Assembly (NCBI GenBank): GCA_947629865.1
Contig: CANRFJ010000004.1
Coordinates: 62,001 to 126,000 of the forward strand
DNA: 64,000 nucleotides
DNA from: an uncultured Lachnospiraceae bacterium
GTDB lineage: Bacteria > Bacillota > Clostridia > Lachnospirales > Lachnospiraceae
Reading direction: 5' to 3'
The position numbers and the translations under genes were made by a program. Below are positions 45,114-53,636 of the stretch, one piece after another. How positions within the stretch are numbered: position 1 is the first letter of the stretch; each line of letters opens with the position of its first letter. The notes under the pieces are model-generated. The model was not told the DNA's origin. It saw only the letters and a program-made list of their open reading frames with translations, and ran no database searches.

Positions 45114-46391
45114 TTAATTTATTATTGCATCTACGGATTTTCCTATATCCGTCCGCATATATTTGTTCTCAAAATGAATCAGTTCGGTGGCTTCATAGGC
45201 ATTTTTTCTGGCTTCTTTCAAATCCCTGCCCTTTGCCGTCACGCCCAAGACGCGTCCGCCGTTCGTCACGATGCCCTGCTCCGTTCTCTTTGTGCCGGCG
45301 TGGAACACATAGTATCCCTCACGGCCCTTAAAGTCCTCCAGACCGGTAATGACCTTGCCCTTCTCATAGTGCTCCGGATATCCGTCCGAGGCGAGTACCA
45401 CGCAGACAGCGGCATTGTCCTCGAACTGCAGGTCAATCTCGTCCAACTTCCCGTCGATGCAGGCCTCCATTACCTCCACTATGTCATTTTTCATGCGGGG
45501 CAGCACCACCTGAGCCTCCGGATCGCCAAAGCGGGCGTTGTACTCCAGCACCTTCGGCCCTTCCTCTGTAAGCATCAGTCCCACAAAGAGGATTCCGACA
45601 AAATCCCGTCCCTCCGCCTTCATGGCGTCCATAGTCGGCTGATATATCTTTTCCTCACAGAATTTTCGTATCTCGTCCGTGTAAAACGGGCTGGGTGAGA
45701 AGGTACCCATTCCGCCGGTATTCAGGCCCTGGTCGCCGTCCTTTGCCCTCTTGTGATCCTGGGCGCTGGTCATCGGGGCGATGTGCGTGCCGTCGCAGTA
45801 GCAGAGAACCGACGCCTCCGGCCCGGTCATAAATTCCTCTATGACAATCTCATTACCGGCATCCCCAAACGCCTTGTCGAGCATCAGTGTCTTTACACCG
45901 GCTCTGGCCTCCTCCCGCGTCCTGCAGATCAGAACGCCTTTGCCGAGAGCGAGCCCGTCCGCCTTCAGTACAATCGGCATTTTGGCCGTCTCAAGATAGG
46001 CCAGCGCTTTCTCCGGATCCGTAAACGTCTCATAGGACGCCGTGGGAATGTTGTATTTCTTCATCAAATTTTTGGAAAACGCCTTGGAGCCCTCAATGAT
46101 CGCCGCGTTTTTGCGCGGCCCGAAGACGCGAAGTCCCCGGCTCTCAAAAACGTCTACCACTCCTCCCACGAGCGGATCGTCCATACCGATAATAGTCAGG
46201 CCGACGCCCTTCTCCTGGGCAAAATCCGCCAGCCTGTCAAATTCCATGGCTCCAATGTCAACACATTCCGCCAGCTCCGCAATGCCCGCATTGCCCGGCG
46301 CACAGTAAATTTTGTCCACCTGGCTGCTCTTTGCCACACTGGCTGCAATGGCGTGCTCACGGCCGCCGCTCCCTACAATCAAAACCTTCAT
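45114..46391 (-). CDS. purD: Phosphoribosylamine-glycine ligase
   Basis: A 425-residue ATP-grasp enzyme of purine synthesis that joins glycine to phosphoribosylamine. MKVLIVGSGGREHAI at the start and LEYNARFGDPEAQVVLPRM (about 286-304) are diagnostic, with the ATP-grasp VLKADGLALGKGV in between. The frame opens at 46445; the ATG at 46391 follows GGAGGCAGTT. It is 60 bp after purN and 18 bp before glyA. Confidence 0.96.
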   Translation of the reverse strand: MKVLIVGSGGREHAIAASVAKSSQVDKIYCAPGNAGIAELAECVDIGAMEFDRLADFAQEKGVGLTIIGMDDPLVGGVVDVFESRGLRVFGPRKNAAIIEGSKAFSKNLMKKYNIPTASYETFTDPEKALAYLETAKMPIVLKADGLALGKGVLICRTREEARAGVKTLMLDKAFGDAGNEIVIEEFMTGPEASVLCYCDGTHIAPMTSAQDHKRAKDGDQGLNTGGMGTFSPSPFYTDEIRKFCEEKIYQPTMDAMKAEGRDFVGILFVGLMLTEEGPKVLEYNARFGDPEAQVVLPRMKNDIVEVMEACIDGKLDEIDLQFEDNAAVCVVLASDGYPEHYEKGKVITGLEDFKGREGYYVFHAGTKRTEQGIVTNGGRVLGVTAKGRDLKEARKNAYEATELIHFENKYMRTDIGKSVDAIIN

Positions 46392-46451
46392 AACTGCCTC
46401 CATTCTATGTGTGTGTAAATCAACGCAATATGTAATGCATCCCAAACGCCG

Positions 46452-47075
46452 TCACTTCCGGCGCACCAGATTGTCCACGATCGCAAGCCGGTCATTGGCG
46501 ATCAAATCAATGGCCTCCGGCAGGATCTTCCACTCCGCCTGCTCCATCACGCGCCGCTGCAAAGTCTCCGGGGTGTCCCCCTCCAAGACCTCCACCGCCT
46601 TCTGCAAAATAATAGGGCCGCTGTCCGTGCCCTCATCGACAAAATGAACCGTGGCGCCCGTCACCTTATTTCCCCTGGCCAGCACGCTCTCGTGAACCTT
46701 CAATCCGTAATATCCCGGCCCGCAGTGGGCGGGAATGAGAGACGGGTGAATATTAATCATGCGGTTCTCAAAGGCCCTCACAAAATTTTCCGGCAGTATG
46801 ACAAGATACCCTGCCAGCACAACCAGGTCGATCTGCGCCTTTTGCATCTCGCGGTTCAGCGCTTCGCCAAAGGCCTCCCTCGACGGATAGTCGCGCGGCT
46901 GAACCACACAGGTGCAAATCCCGTGCTCCTCCGCCCGCGTGAGAGCATAAGCGTCCGGCTTATTGCTCACCACCAGAGAAATTTCCGTATTGGTGATGCG
47001 GCCCTGATCCAGACTGTCCAGAATGGCCTGCAGGTTCGTGCCGCCCCCCGATACGCATACTGCTGTTCTCAACAT
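46452..47075 (-). CDS. purN: Phosphoribosylglycinamide formyltransferase
   Basis: A 207-residue folate-dependent transferase. The N-terminal VCVSGGGTNLQAILD (about 7-21), the catalytic stretch INIHPSLIPAHCGPGYYG (Asn and His, about 107-124) and the downstream Asp in HFVDEGTDSGPII are all present. It overlaps the end of purM by seven bp, a sign of translational coupling. Confidence 0.95.
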   Translation of the reverse strand: MLRTAVCVSGGGTNLQAILDSLDQGRITNTEISLVVSNKPDAYALTRAEEHGICTCVVQPRDYPSREAFGEALNREMQKAQIDLVVLAGYLVILPENFVRAFENRMINIHPSLIPAHCGPGYYGLKVHESVLARGNKVTGATVHFVDEGTDSGPIILQKAVEVLEGDTPETLQRRVMEQAEWKILPEAIDLIANDRLAIVDNLVRRK

Positions 47076-48100
47076 AGGCTGATTCCTCTCTCTCCATAGC
47101 GGATCTCTCCCAAAACGTACGGCGTCTCTCCGGCCTCCCGGATAGCCTGGACAGTCTTGTCCACGTCCTCCTTATCCACAGCCGTCACCATACCGACTCC
47201 CATATTATAAGTGTTATACATAGACTCCTCGCTTACATTGCCCTCCGTGGCCAGCATCTTAAAGATCGGGGGAACGGTAAAGCTGTTCCTGTCAATCACC
47301 GCATGAGTCCCCTCCTTGAGCATTCTCGGAATATTTTCGTAGAAGCCGCCGCCGGTTATGTGGCTGCACGCCTTGATCTCCACGCCGGCCTCTCTTATGG
47401 CCCGTAGGGCTTTGACATATATTTTAGTGGGAGTGAGAAGCGTCTCTCCCAGCGTCAGATCGCTCTCCAGACACTCATAGGTGCGGTTCAGCGTCTCCGT
47501 ATTCATGGAAAAAATGTTGCGCACCAGCGAGTAGCCGTTGCTGTGGATACCGGAGGAGGCCATTCCGACCAGCACGTCTCCGGCCCTTAAATTTTCTCCG
47601 GTAATCATGTCCTTTCTGTCGACAACTCCCACGGAAAAACCTGCCAGATCGTACTCCTCCACCGGGTAGAAGCCGGGCATCTCCGCCGTCTCGCCTCCGA
47701 TGAGCGCCGAGTCCGCCTGCCGGCAGCCCTCCGCCACACCGCTCACAATCGTGGCGATCTTTTCCGGCTCGTTCTTTCCGCAGGCAATATAGTCAAGGAA
47801 AAACAGAGGCTCCCCTCCCGCGCAGGCAATGTCGTTGACGCACATGGCCACACAGTCGATCCCGATGGTGTCGTGCTTGTCCAGGATAAACGCCAGTTTC
47901 AATTTGGTTCCTACCCCGTCGGTACCGGACACCAGAACCGGCTCCTCCATACCGGCAAATCTTTTCATGGAAAACGCTCCTGAGAAGCCTCCGATATCCG
48001 TCAGAACCTCCGGCCGCATCGTCGAGGCGATATGTTCCTTCATCAGAGCCACCGCCTTATATCCGGCCTCAATGTCAACTCCTGCCTTCTTGTAATCCAT
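47069..48100 (-). CDS. purM: Phosphoribosylformylglycinamidine cyclo-ligase
   Basis: A 343-residue AIR synthetase of the PurM/ThiL/SelD ATP-binding family. YKKAGVDIEAGYKAVALMK at the start, VSGTDGVGTKLKLA (about 58-71), CVNDIACAGGEPLFFLDYIACGK and GGETAEMPGFY (about 136-146) are typical. First gene of the operon purM-purN-purD-glyA-LUD-topB, with its own promoter and no purine riboswitch in the short leader. Confidence 0.96.
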   Translation of the reverse strand: MDYKKAGVDIEAGYKAVALMKEHIASTMRPEVLTDIGGFSGAFSMKRFAGMEEPVLVSGTDGVGTKLKLAFILDKHDTIGIDCVAMCVNDIACAGGEPLFFLDYIACGKNEPEKIATIVSGVAEGCRQADSALIGGETAEMPGFYPVEEYDLAGFSVGVVDRKDMITGENLRAGDVLVGMASSGIHSNGYSLVRNIFSMNTETLNRTYECLESDLTLGETLLTPTKIYVKALRAIREAGVEIKACSHITGGGFYENIPRMLKEGTHAVIDRNSFTVPPIFKMLATEGNVSEESMYNTYNMGVGMVTAVDKEDVDKTVQAIREAGETPYVLGEIRYGERGISLC

Positions 48101-48135
48101 TCCAGTAATCCTCCTCTATTGTCATAACTTGTTTC

Positions 48136-48164
48136 ATTGTAGCATTTTTTCCATATGCGGTCAA
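48136..48164 (-). promoter_or_regulatory. Promoter of the purM operon
   Basis: Minus strand -35 TTGACC (48159-48164), 17-bp spacer, -10 TACAAT (48136-48141). The leader is about 30 nt. Confidence 0.75.
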
Positions 48165-48200
48165 TGTTGCTTTTCCGGATTTGTGTATCGGCCGGAGCCG

Positions 48201-50501
48201 TCACCGGATCGCAAATTTCACAGTCTTTTTTCCCTTGTAATTTCCCTTGCCCTTTATGGTGAGGGAGGCGGTTCCCCTCCGCACATTCTTTTTGACGGTA
48301 ACGGTGTAATCCCTCTTTTTCTTCAGGACGACGCCGTCTTTTTTCACCTTTATGGCAGGACGGATCTTCTTTCCCGTGTATCGGTATGTCTTTTTGAGAC
48401 CGGTGATCCTGGCCTTTTTCACGGACGCCTTCACAATATGGAAATATATTCTCAGGCTTCCCGTATAATTTCCTGTACCGCTGGCCAGGATGAGCGCCAT
48501 GCCGCGTTCTATATTGGAAAAATACTGAAGGGTGTAGTCCCTGTCCTTCACCAGTGTGGTTTTTCCAAGCCGCAGTTTTACCGACGGCCTGATTGCGCTT
48601 CCGGTATAACTGTACTGCAATTTGGGGCCGCTGGCGTTTGCCTTCGCCAGGGTACGGGCGCTCCTCAGTTCCTCATAGCGCTTTTCCGCTGCGGTCAGCA
48701 CAGACAGGTTCGTCACCAGTTTTTTCTGGTTCGCCGTCAGGGCATTGTATGCGTTCCGCGCAGCGCGGATCGCCTCCTCCGACGAGATCTCCACCGTGCC
48801 GATTGCGCCGATTTTTTCAATCACCCGATTTGCCATGTTCTGGTTCAGCGCCCGCATCTGAGTCTCCGCCGCAGTCAGCATCGCATACCGGCTGGCTCCC
48901 AGATAGGCCTTCGCCTTCCCGCTCATCGCATCATACTCTGTCCGAATCCCCTCAATGTAGGCCTCGTCCTCCAGCGTAAATGTCTTTATGCTCTCAATTT
49001 TGTTCCGCATTGTCTGGGCAATCTGGGCGTCTGCGTAAATAGTATACAGTTCTCCGATGTTATAAATCTGGTTCTGAAGATCCGGTCTCAGTCCCTGGTA
49101 GGCGGCCCGTATTCCCTCCATCCGGATTATCTGGGCGCACATGGCCGCATCTTCTGTCTCCTCCAGGCTGCGTATACTCTTTATCAGTTCCACGACCGCC
49201 GTGGCGTCCTCCAGAACGCTCCGATTGGTTATCAGTCCGGAAATTCCGCTGACACCGCTGTAGCGAATGATAAATTCCTGATATTTTCCGTTGGCATCTT
49301 CATACCGTGACACATATTCACCGAATTTCTCATCGCTCTCCGGAACTCCAATCCGGTCGATCGCATCGATGACGTCGTTGCAATCGGTATTGAGCCGAAT
49401 CGAGTTTGTCAATTTCGTCCTGTACTCCTCCGGAACAAGAGCGCGCTCGTCCTGTGTCAGTTCCTCTACATAATAGTCGTATGCCCTCAGCGCTCCCGCC
49501 AGTTCCGCTGTTGAGGAGGGCATATCCGGCACAAGACTCACCATCTCCACAAACCGAAGTATCCTGTCGTATTGATTCAGAAGCGATTCAATGGCTCCGC
49601 CGTTGTAGAGAGAACCCACGGCGATCTTCCACTCGCTCTCCTGCGCGTCGGAAACCGCTTTCCTGAGTGCGGCAAGTCTCTGCATAACGTCGTCTGTCAT
49701 AGTCTCAAAACTGCCGACGTCGCTGTAGGCCTCCTCCACGCTCAGAATCAGCCGGGCTTTGTTGTAATCCGGAAGATTGGCAATCAGCGCCTCCTGATTT
49801 TCCCTTGTCAGGCACTTTTCATATACCGGAAGTCTGCGAAGCTCCGTATATCTGCTATTGCAGGCATTCACAGCCGTCTCTGCGCTCCGGATCTCTCTGG
49901 CAAAATCCGCGTAATTGCCGCCGCCTGTCTCAAGAGCCGGAATTTTCTTTACGGCCTCTGTCGCCCTGTCCGCCGCCTCAAGCAGTTCCTTCAACTGATC
50001 CAGCACGGAGACATTCTCTTTCTTCACACTGTCCCGTATCCTCTTGTCCGCCTCGTCATAGAGTTTGCGGACTCTCTCGTATTCCTTCCGGTCAAAGGCC
50101 TTTTTCAGAAGCCCTTCAACCTCGGCGTCGATTCCGGCCCCCTCCTCTGCAAGCAGTTTGACCTGTGCACTGTGATATGCCTCGTAAAAGTCCTTCACCT
50201 TAGTATAGAGAGGCGAAGCGGTACTCGCCAGGCTCTCATAAGTCGTCTTATCCGCCACATATGTATCCAGGTCCTGAATATTCTCCTCCGGTATGCTCTC
50301 CAGGAGAACTCCCAGTCTGTCCACGGAATCCGCAATCTTCAGCGTATATTCCGCCACCGTGGGCGCTTCCTTCAAAATGTTATCAATCTGCACCTTCGCC
50401 TCTGCCACGTCTCCGGCTGTATCCGCCTTGACGTAGTTTACGGGAAGTATGGAGACAACCATGGCCGCCATTATCCACAAGGCCAGTAATTTTTTCTTCA
50501 T
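48201..50501 (-). CDS. Large secreted helical surface protein with C-terminal YTG-type modules
   Basis: A 766-residue protein with a signal peptide (MKKKLLALWIMAAMVVSILPVNYVKA, 1-26). Most of it is helical, with several loosely repeated units of the type AYNALTANQKKLVTN-x-LTAAEKRYEEL, of which the unit near 560-610 is clearest. The last ~150 residues are two beta modules of the pattern YTGkxIrP...DYT...GtGNYtG...F.I, common in exported proteins of Lachnospiraceae. There is no LPXTG or membrane anchor, so it is probably released or held by charge (the C terminus is very Lys-rich). The frame opens at 50603; the ATG at 50501 is eight bases from GGAGGG. Function unknown. Confidence 0.82.
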   Translation of the reverse strand: MKKKLLALWIMAAMVVSILPVNYVKADTAGDVAEAKVQIDNILKEAPTVAEYTLKIADSVDRLGVLLESIPEENIQDLDTYVADKTTYESLASTASPLYTKVKDFYEAYHSAQVKLLAEEGAGIDAEVEGLLKKAFDRKEYERVRKLYDEADKRIRDSVKKENVSVLDQLKELLEAADRATEAVKKIPALETGGGNYADFAREIRSAETAVNACNSRYTELRRLPVYEKCLTRENQEALIANLPDYNKARLILSVEEAYSDVGSFETMTDDVMQRLAALRKAVSDAQESEWKIAVGSLYNGGAIESLLNQYDRILRFVEMVSLVPDMPSSTAELAGALRAYDYYVEELTQDERALVPEEYRTKLTNSIRLNTDCNDVIDAIDRIGVPESDEKFGEYVSRYEDANGKYQEFIIRYSGVSGISGLITNRSVLEDATAVVELIKSIRSLEETEDAAMCAQIIRMEGIRAAYQGLRPDLQNQIYNIGELYTIYADAQIAQTMRNKIESIKTFTLEDEAYIEGIRTEYDAMSGKAKAYLGASRYAMLTAAETQMRALNQNMANRVIEKIGAIGTVEISSEEAIRAARNAYNALTANQKKLVTNLSVLTAAEKRYEELRSARTLAKANASGPKLQYSYTGSAIRPSVKLRLGKTTLVKDRDYTLQYFSNIERGMALILASGTGNYTGSLRIYFHIVKASVKKARITGLKKTYRYTGKKIRPAIKVKKDGVVLKKKRDYTVTVKKNVRRGTASLTIKGKGNYKGKKTVKFAIR

Positions 50502-50536
50502 AAGCATCGCCCTCCACATTGTATTCACAACTATAT

Positions 50537-50565
50537 ATTTTACCTTATCTGCCGCAAAATAGCAA
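50537..50565 (-). promoter_or_regulatory. Promoter of the large secreted protein gene
   Basis: Minus strand -35 TTGCTA (50560-50565), 17-bp spacer, -10 TAAAAT (50537-50542). The aldolase gene is divergent, with a TACAAT at about 50600 as its likely -10. Confidence 0.6.
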
Positions 50566-50640
50566 CAACAAATCCTTTTCTTTCTGAGAAAAGTCTGATA
50601 CAATGGAAACTATCAGTGATAAAAAAAGGAGGATATACAA

Positions 50641-51618
50641 ATGGATAAAAAGAAAGGTTCCCTTCTCTCATACCGTCCGGACATCAAGGTTGTGGACGCC
50701 ACCGTCCGGGACGGAGGACTGGTCAATGATTTCCGCTTCTCCGATGATTTCATTCGGGATCTGTACGCCGCCAACTTAAAGGCCGGCGTTGACTATATGG
50801 AATTTGGTTACAAGGCCTCCAAAGACATATTCCGGGAAGAAGACTTCGGCCCCTGGAAGTTCTGCGACGAGGACGCCATACGCAGCATTGTCGGGGACAA
50901 CGACACCGACATGAAGATATCCGTCATGGCAGACGTGGGGCGCTGCGATTACAAGCGGGATATTATTTCCCGCGCCGACAGCGCCATTGACCTGTACCGG
51001 ATTGCCACCTATATCAACACGATTCCCGCGGCTATCCACATGGTTGAGCACTGCAAAAACATGGGCTACGAGGCCACTATCAATATCATGGCCATCTCCA
51101 ATGCCAAGGAAGCCGAGATTGACGAGGCGCTGGAGCTGATTGGAAAGAGCCCGGTGGACGGCATTTATCTGGTAGACAGTTACGGCTCCCTTTACATGGA
51201 GCAGATTGAGGAACTGGCGGACAAATATCTTGCGATGGCGGAGAAATATGATAAATTTGTGGGAATACACGCCCACAACAACCAGCAGCTGGCCTTTGCC
51301 AACACCATCGCCGCCCTCACACGCGGCATCAGCTATCTGGACGCCACCGCAGGCGGAATGGGACGTGGCGCCGGCAACTGTTCCACCGAGCAGTTACTGG
51401 GCTTTTTGAAAAACCCCAGGTATGACATTATCCCGATTCTCAAATTCCTGGAAAAACATATCGAGCCATTAAAGAGATCCGGCATCATCTGGGGCTATAA
51501 TGTCCCCTATCTCCTCACCGGACAGATGAACCGCCACCCCCGCTCGGCCATTGCCGCCACGAGGGAGGAACGGATTGATTTTCTGAACTTTTATCTGGAG
51601 CTGAGCGACAAAGACTGA
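50641..51618 (+). CDS. DRE-TIM aldolase (HMGL-like / 4-hydroxy-2-oxovalerate aldolase-like)
   Basis: A 325-residue TIM-barrel enzyme of the DRE-TIM metallolyase group. DATVRDGGLVNDF (about 19-31) supplies the metal Asp and catalytic Arg, and HAHNNQQLAFAN (about 205-216) the metal histidines; DATAGGMGRGAGNCSTE is typical of the aldolase branch. It lacks the C-terminal domain of isopropylmalate and citramalate synthases and the DmpG extension, so it probably cleaves or forms a 2-keto-4-hydroxy acid. The substrate is not known. AAAAGGAGGATATACAA precedes the ATG. It stands alone, divergent from the secreted protein. Confidence 0.8.
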   Translation: MDKKKGSLLSYRPDIKVVDATVRDGGLVNDFRFSDDFIRDLYAANLKAGVDYMEFGYKASKDIFREEDFGPWKFCDEDAIRSIVGDNDTDMKISVMADVGRCDYKRDIISRADSAIDLYRIATYINTIPAAIHMVEHCKNMGYEATINIMAISNAKEAEIDEALELIGKSPVDGIYLVDSYGSLYMEQIEELADKYLAMAEKYDKFVGIHAHNNQQLAFANTIAALTRGISYLDATAGGMGRGAGNCSTEQLLGFLKNPRYDIIPILKFLEKHIEPLKRSGIIWGYNVPYLLTGQMNRHPRSAIAATREERIDFLNFYLELSDKD

Positions 51619-51680
51619 TTTGAAAGCGGCGATGAGGCGCGCCCTGCCCTGCAGATTTGGCAGATGAGTTTAAATATTTA

Positions 51681-52046
51681 TTATTCCAGACCGTCTTTTA
51701 CCGACTGCAGATTCCGGAGCAGGGCGTCGAGTTCTCTTATCGTCTCCTGCCCGTCCTCCTCTGTGGCGTCCTCAAGTCCCGCCTGCACCTGTTCTGACAT
51801 ATCTGCCAGCTGCGCCTTCACATCCGCAAAGACGCTGTCCGCCGTCAGGTGTTTCTCCCTCACTGTCTTTTCTATCTCATTATACAGTTGAAGCGCCTGA
51901 CTGGTTCTGTCGCGGACAGCCTGTTTTGTCTCCTCCCGAATTCCGCCGCCACAGGCCGTCAGAGCCGCCGACATAAAAACAGCCAGACAAAAAGAAATTA
52001 TCTTTTGTCCGGCTGCCTTTTTCCCGTGGAAAAATTGTCTCCCCAT
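51681..52046 (-). CDS. Small lipoprotein of unknown function
   Basis: A 121-residue protein with a basic start, a hydrophobic stretch (about 16-30) and a lipobox LTAC (Cys32) followed by GGG, so it is probably lipid-anchored to the outer face of the membrane. The mature part (about 90 residues) is a long amphipathic helix rich in Glu, Gln, Arg and Leu, with no family recognised. AAGGGAGATTCACAG precedes the ATG. It is 28 bp after cysS on the same strand, and the two may share a transcript. Confidence 0.75.
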   Translation of the reverse strand: MGRQFFHGKKAAGQKIISFCLAVFMSAALTACGGGIREETKQAVRDRTSQALQLYNEIEKTVREKHLTADSVFADVKAQLADMSEQVQAGLEDATEEDGQETIRELDALLRNLQSVKDGLE

Positions 52047-52074
52047 CTGTGAATCTCCCTTCGAAAATACTCTC

Positions 52075-53493
52075 TTACCCCTGCTTTACGCTCCACAGGG
52101 TTCCCTCCCTCGTATCCTCCAACACAATGCCCTTTGCAGCGAGCTCCTCACGGATCTCATCGGCCCTGGCAAAGTTTTTCTCCTTCTTGGCGAGCCGCCT
52201 CTCCTCAATGCGCTCCTCGACATAGGCGGCCAGTTCAGAGTCCACCGCTTCCTCCTCGAAAGCCCTTGTAAGCCCCAGAGAAAGCACCTCGTCAAAACGG
52301 GCCGCAAGTTTTCTCTTGGCCGCGTCCGGCAAATCGGATTTTAACATATCATACAACACCGTAATGGCGGAAGACGTGTTCAAATCGTCCCCCAACGCAC
52401 CGGCAAATTTTTTCTCAAACTCAGCCGCGCCCTCCGGCTCCGCCTCTCCTTCTTCTGTGAGTTTTTTCAAACGCCTCATCAACTTCTCGTAGGCCGCCGC
52501 CACGTTGTCGAGCGCCTCCCAGGAAAATTCCAGCGGCTTGCGGTAGTGGGAAAGCAGACAGAACAGCCGGTACACCATCGGATCGTATCCCTTCTCCTCC
52601 AGCAGGGAGACGGTGAGGAACTCGCCGCTTGACTTGCTCATCTTGCCGTTTTTCGTATTCAGATGGTTGATATGGAACCAGTAATTGCACCATTTATGCC
52701 CTGTATAGGCCTCGCTCTGGGCAATCTCGTTGGTGTGGTGCGGAAAGATGTTGTCTACGCCGCCGCAGTGGATATCCAGTCTCTCTCCCAAATGCTTTAA
52801 GCTGATGCTGGAGCACTCAATGTGCCAGCCGGGATACCCCAGTCCCCAGGGGCTCTCCCACTTCAATTCCTGATCCGCAAATTTGGAGCGGGTAAACCAG
52901 AGAACAAAATCCGTCTTGTTTTTCTTGTTTTTGTCCTCCTCCACGTCTTCCCGGACGCCCACCTGCAGCTCCTCCTCCTTCTGGGCGGACAGCACATAGT
53001 AGTGAGCCAGGCGGGAGGTGTCAAAATATACATTGTCCCCCGCCACATAGGCATAGCCCTTTTCCAGCAATACCTCTATCATATGTATGAAGTCGTCGAT
53101 GCAGTTGGTGGCGGGCTCCACCACGTCCGGCCTTTTGATGGCGAGCTTGCGGCAGTCCTCCATAAAGGCGTCGGTGTAGTATCTGGCAATGTCCATGACG
53201 CTTTTGTGCTCCCTCCGGGCGCCGGCCAGCATTTTGTCCTCGCCGGTATCGCCGTCGCTCGTCAGATGGCCCACGTCGGTAATATTCATGACTCTCTTTA
53301 CATCATATCCCACAAAGCGGAGATATTTTTCCAGCACATCCTCCATGATATAACTGCGCAGATTCCCAATATGCGCATAGTGGTACACCGTGGGGCCGCA
53401 TGTATACATGGACACCTTACCCGGCTCGACCGGTACAAATTCCTCTATTTTTTTGCTCAGTGTATTATATAAATATGTCTTTGTATCCATCAT
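52075..53493 (-). CDS. cysS: Cysteinyl-tRNA synthetase
   Basis: A 472-residue class I synthetase. It shows YTCGPTVYHYAHIGNLRSY (zinc Cys and HIGH, about 23-41), the second zinc group WHIECSSISLKHLG (about 204-217), HTNEIAQSEA, and KMSKSSGEF as KMSKS (about 265-273). The size is normal. The frame opens at 53514; the ATG at 53493 with GAAAGGACGATTCCC gives the usual MDTKTYLYNTLSKKIEEF-type start one residue in. There is no T-box in the leader, which is about 45 nt. Confidence 0.96.
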   Translation of the reverse strand: MMDTKTYLYNTLSKKIEEFVPVEPGKVSMYTCGPTVYHYAHIGNLRSYIMEDVLEKYLRFVGYDVKRVMNITDVGHLTSDGDTGEDKMLAGARREHKSVMDIARYYTDAFMEDCRKLAIKRPDVVEPATNCIDDFIHMIEVLLEKGYAYVAGDNVYFDTSRLAHYYVLSAQKEEELQVGVREDVEEDKNKKNKTDFVLWFTRSKFADQELKWESPWGLGYPGWHIECSSISLKHLGERLDIHCGGVDNIFPHHTNEIAQSEAYTGHKWCNYWFHINHLNTKNGKMSKSSGEFLTVSLLEEKGYDPMVYRLFCLLSHYRKPLEFSWEALDNVAAAYEKLMRRLKKLTEEGEAEPEGAAEFEKKFAGALGDDLNTSSAITVLYDMLKSDLPDAAKRKLAARFDEVLSLGLTRAFEEEAVDSELAAYVEERIEERRLAKKEKNFARADEIREELAAKGIVLEDTREGTLWSVKQG

Positions 53494-53546
53494 GGGAATC
53501 GTCCTTTCTCTCATTCCGTCTCTGTTTTTATCGGAACACTGTATAT

Positions 53547-53575
53547 ATTATAAAAAGCACCTGAGAATTTTTCAA
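53547..53575 (-). promoter_or_regulatory. Promoter of cysS inside a terminator
   Basis: Minus strand -35 TTGAAA (53570-53575), 17-bp spacer, -10 TATAAT (53547-53552). The -35 is in the loop and the spacer in the arm of the hairpin at 53550-53586. Confidence 0.75.
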
Positions 53576-53586
53576 GTGCTTTTTAT
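53550..53586. terminator. Terminator of the Gld-like ABC operon
   Basis: Arms ATAAAAAGCACCT (53550-53562) and AAGTGCTTTTTAT (53574-53586), with T tracts on both sides. On the minus strand it lies 50 bp past the DUF4340 stop. Confidence 0.8.
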
Positions 53587-53636
53587 CATCTGTTTTGCGG
53601 ATGTTTGGCGGACGCTTTCCCCGCGCCACGGCCGGA

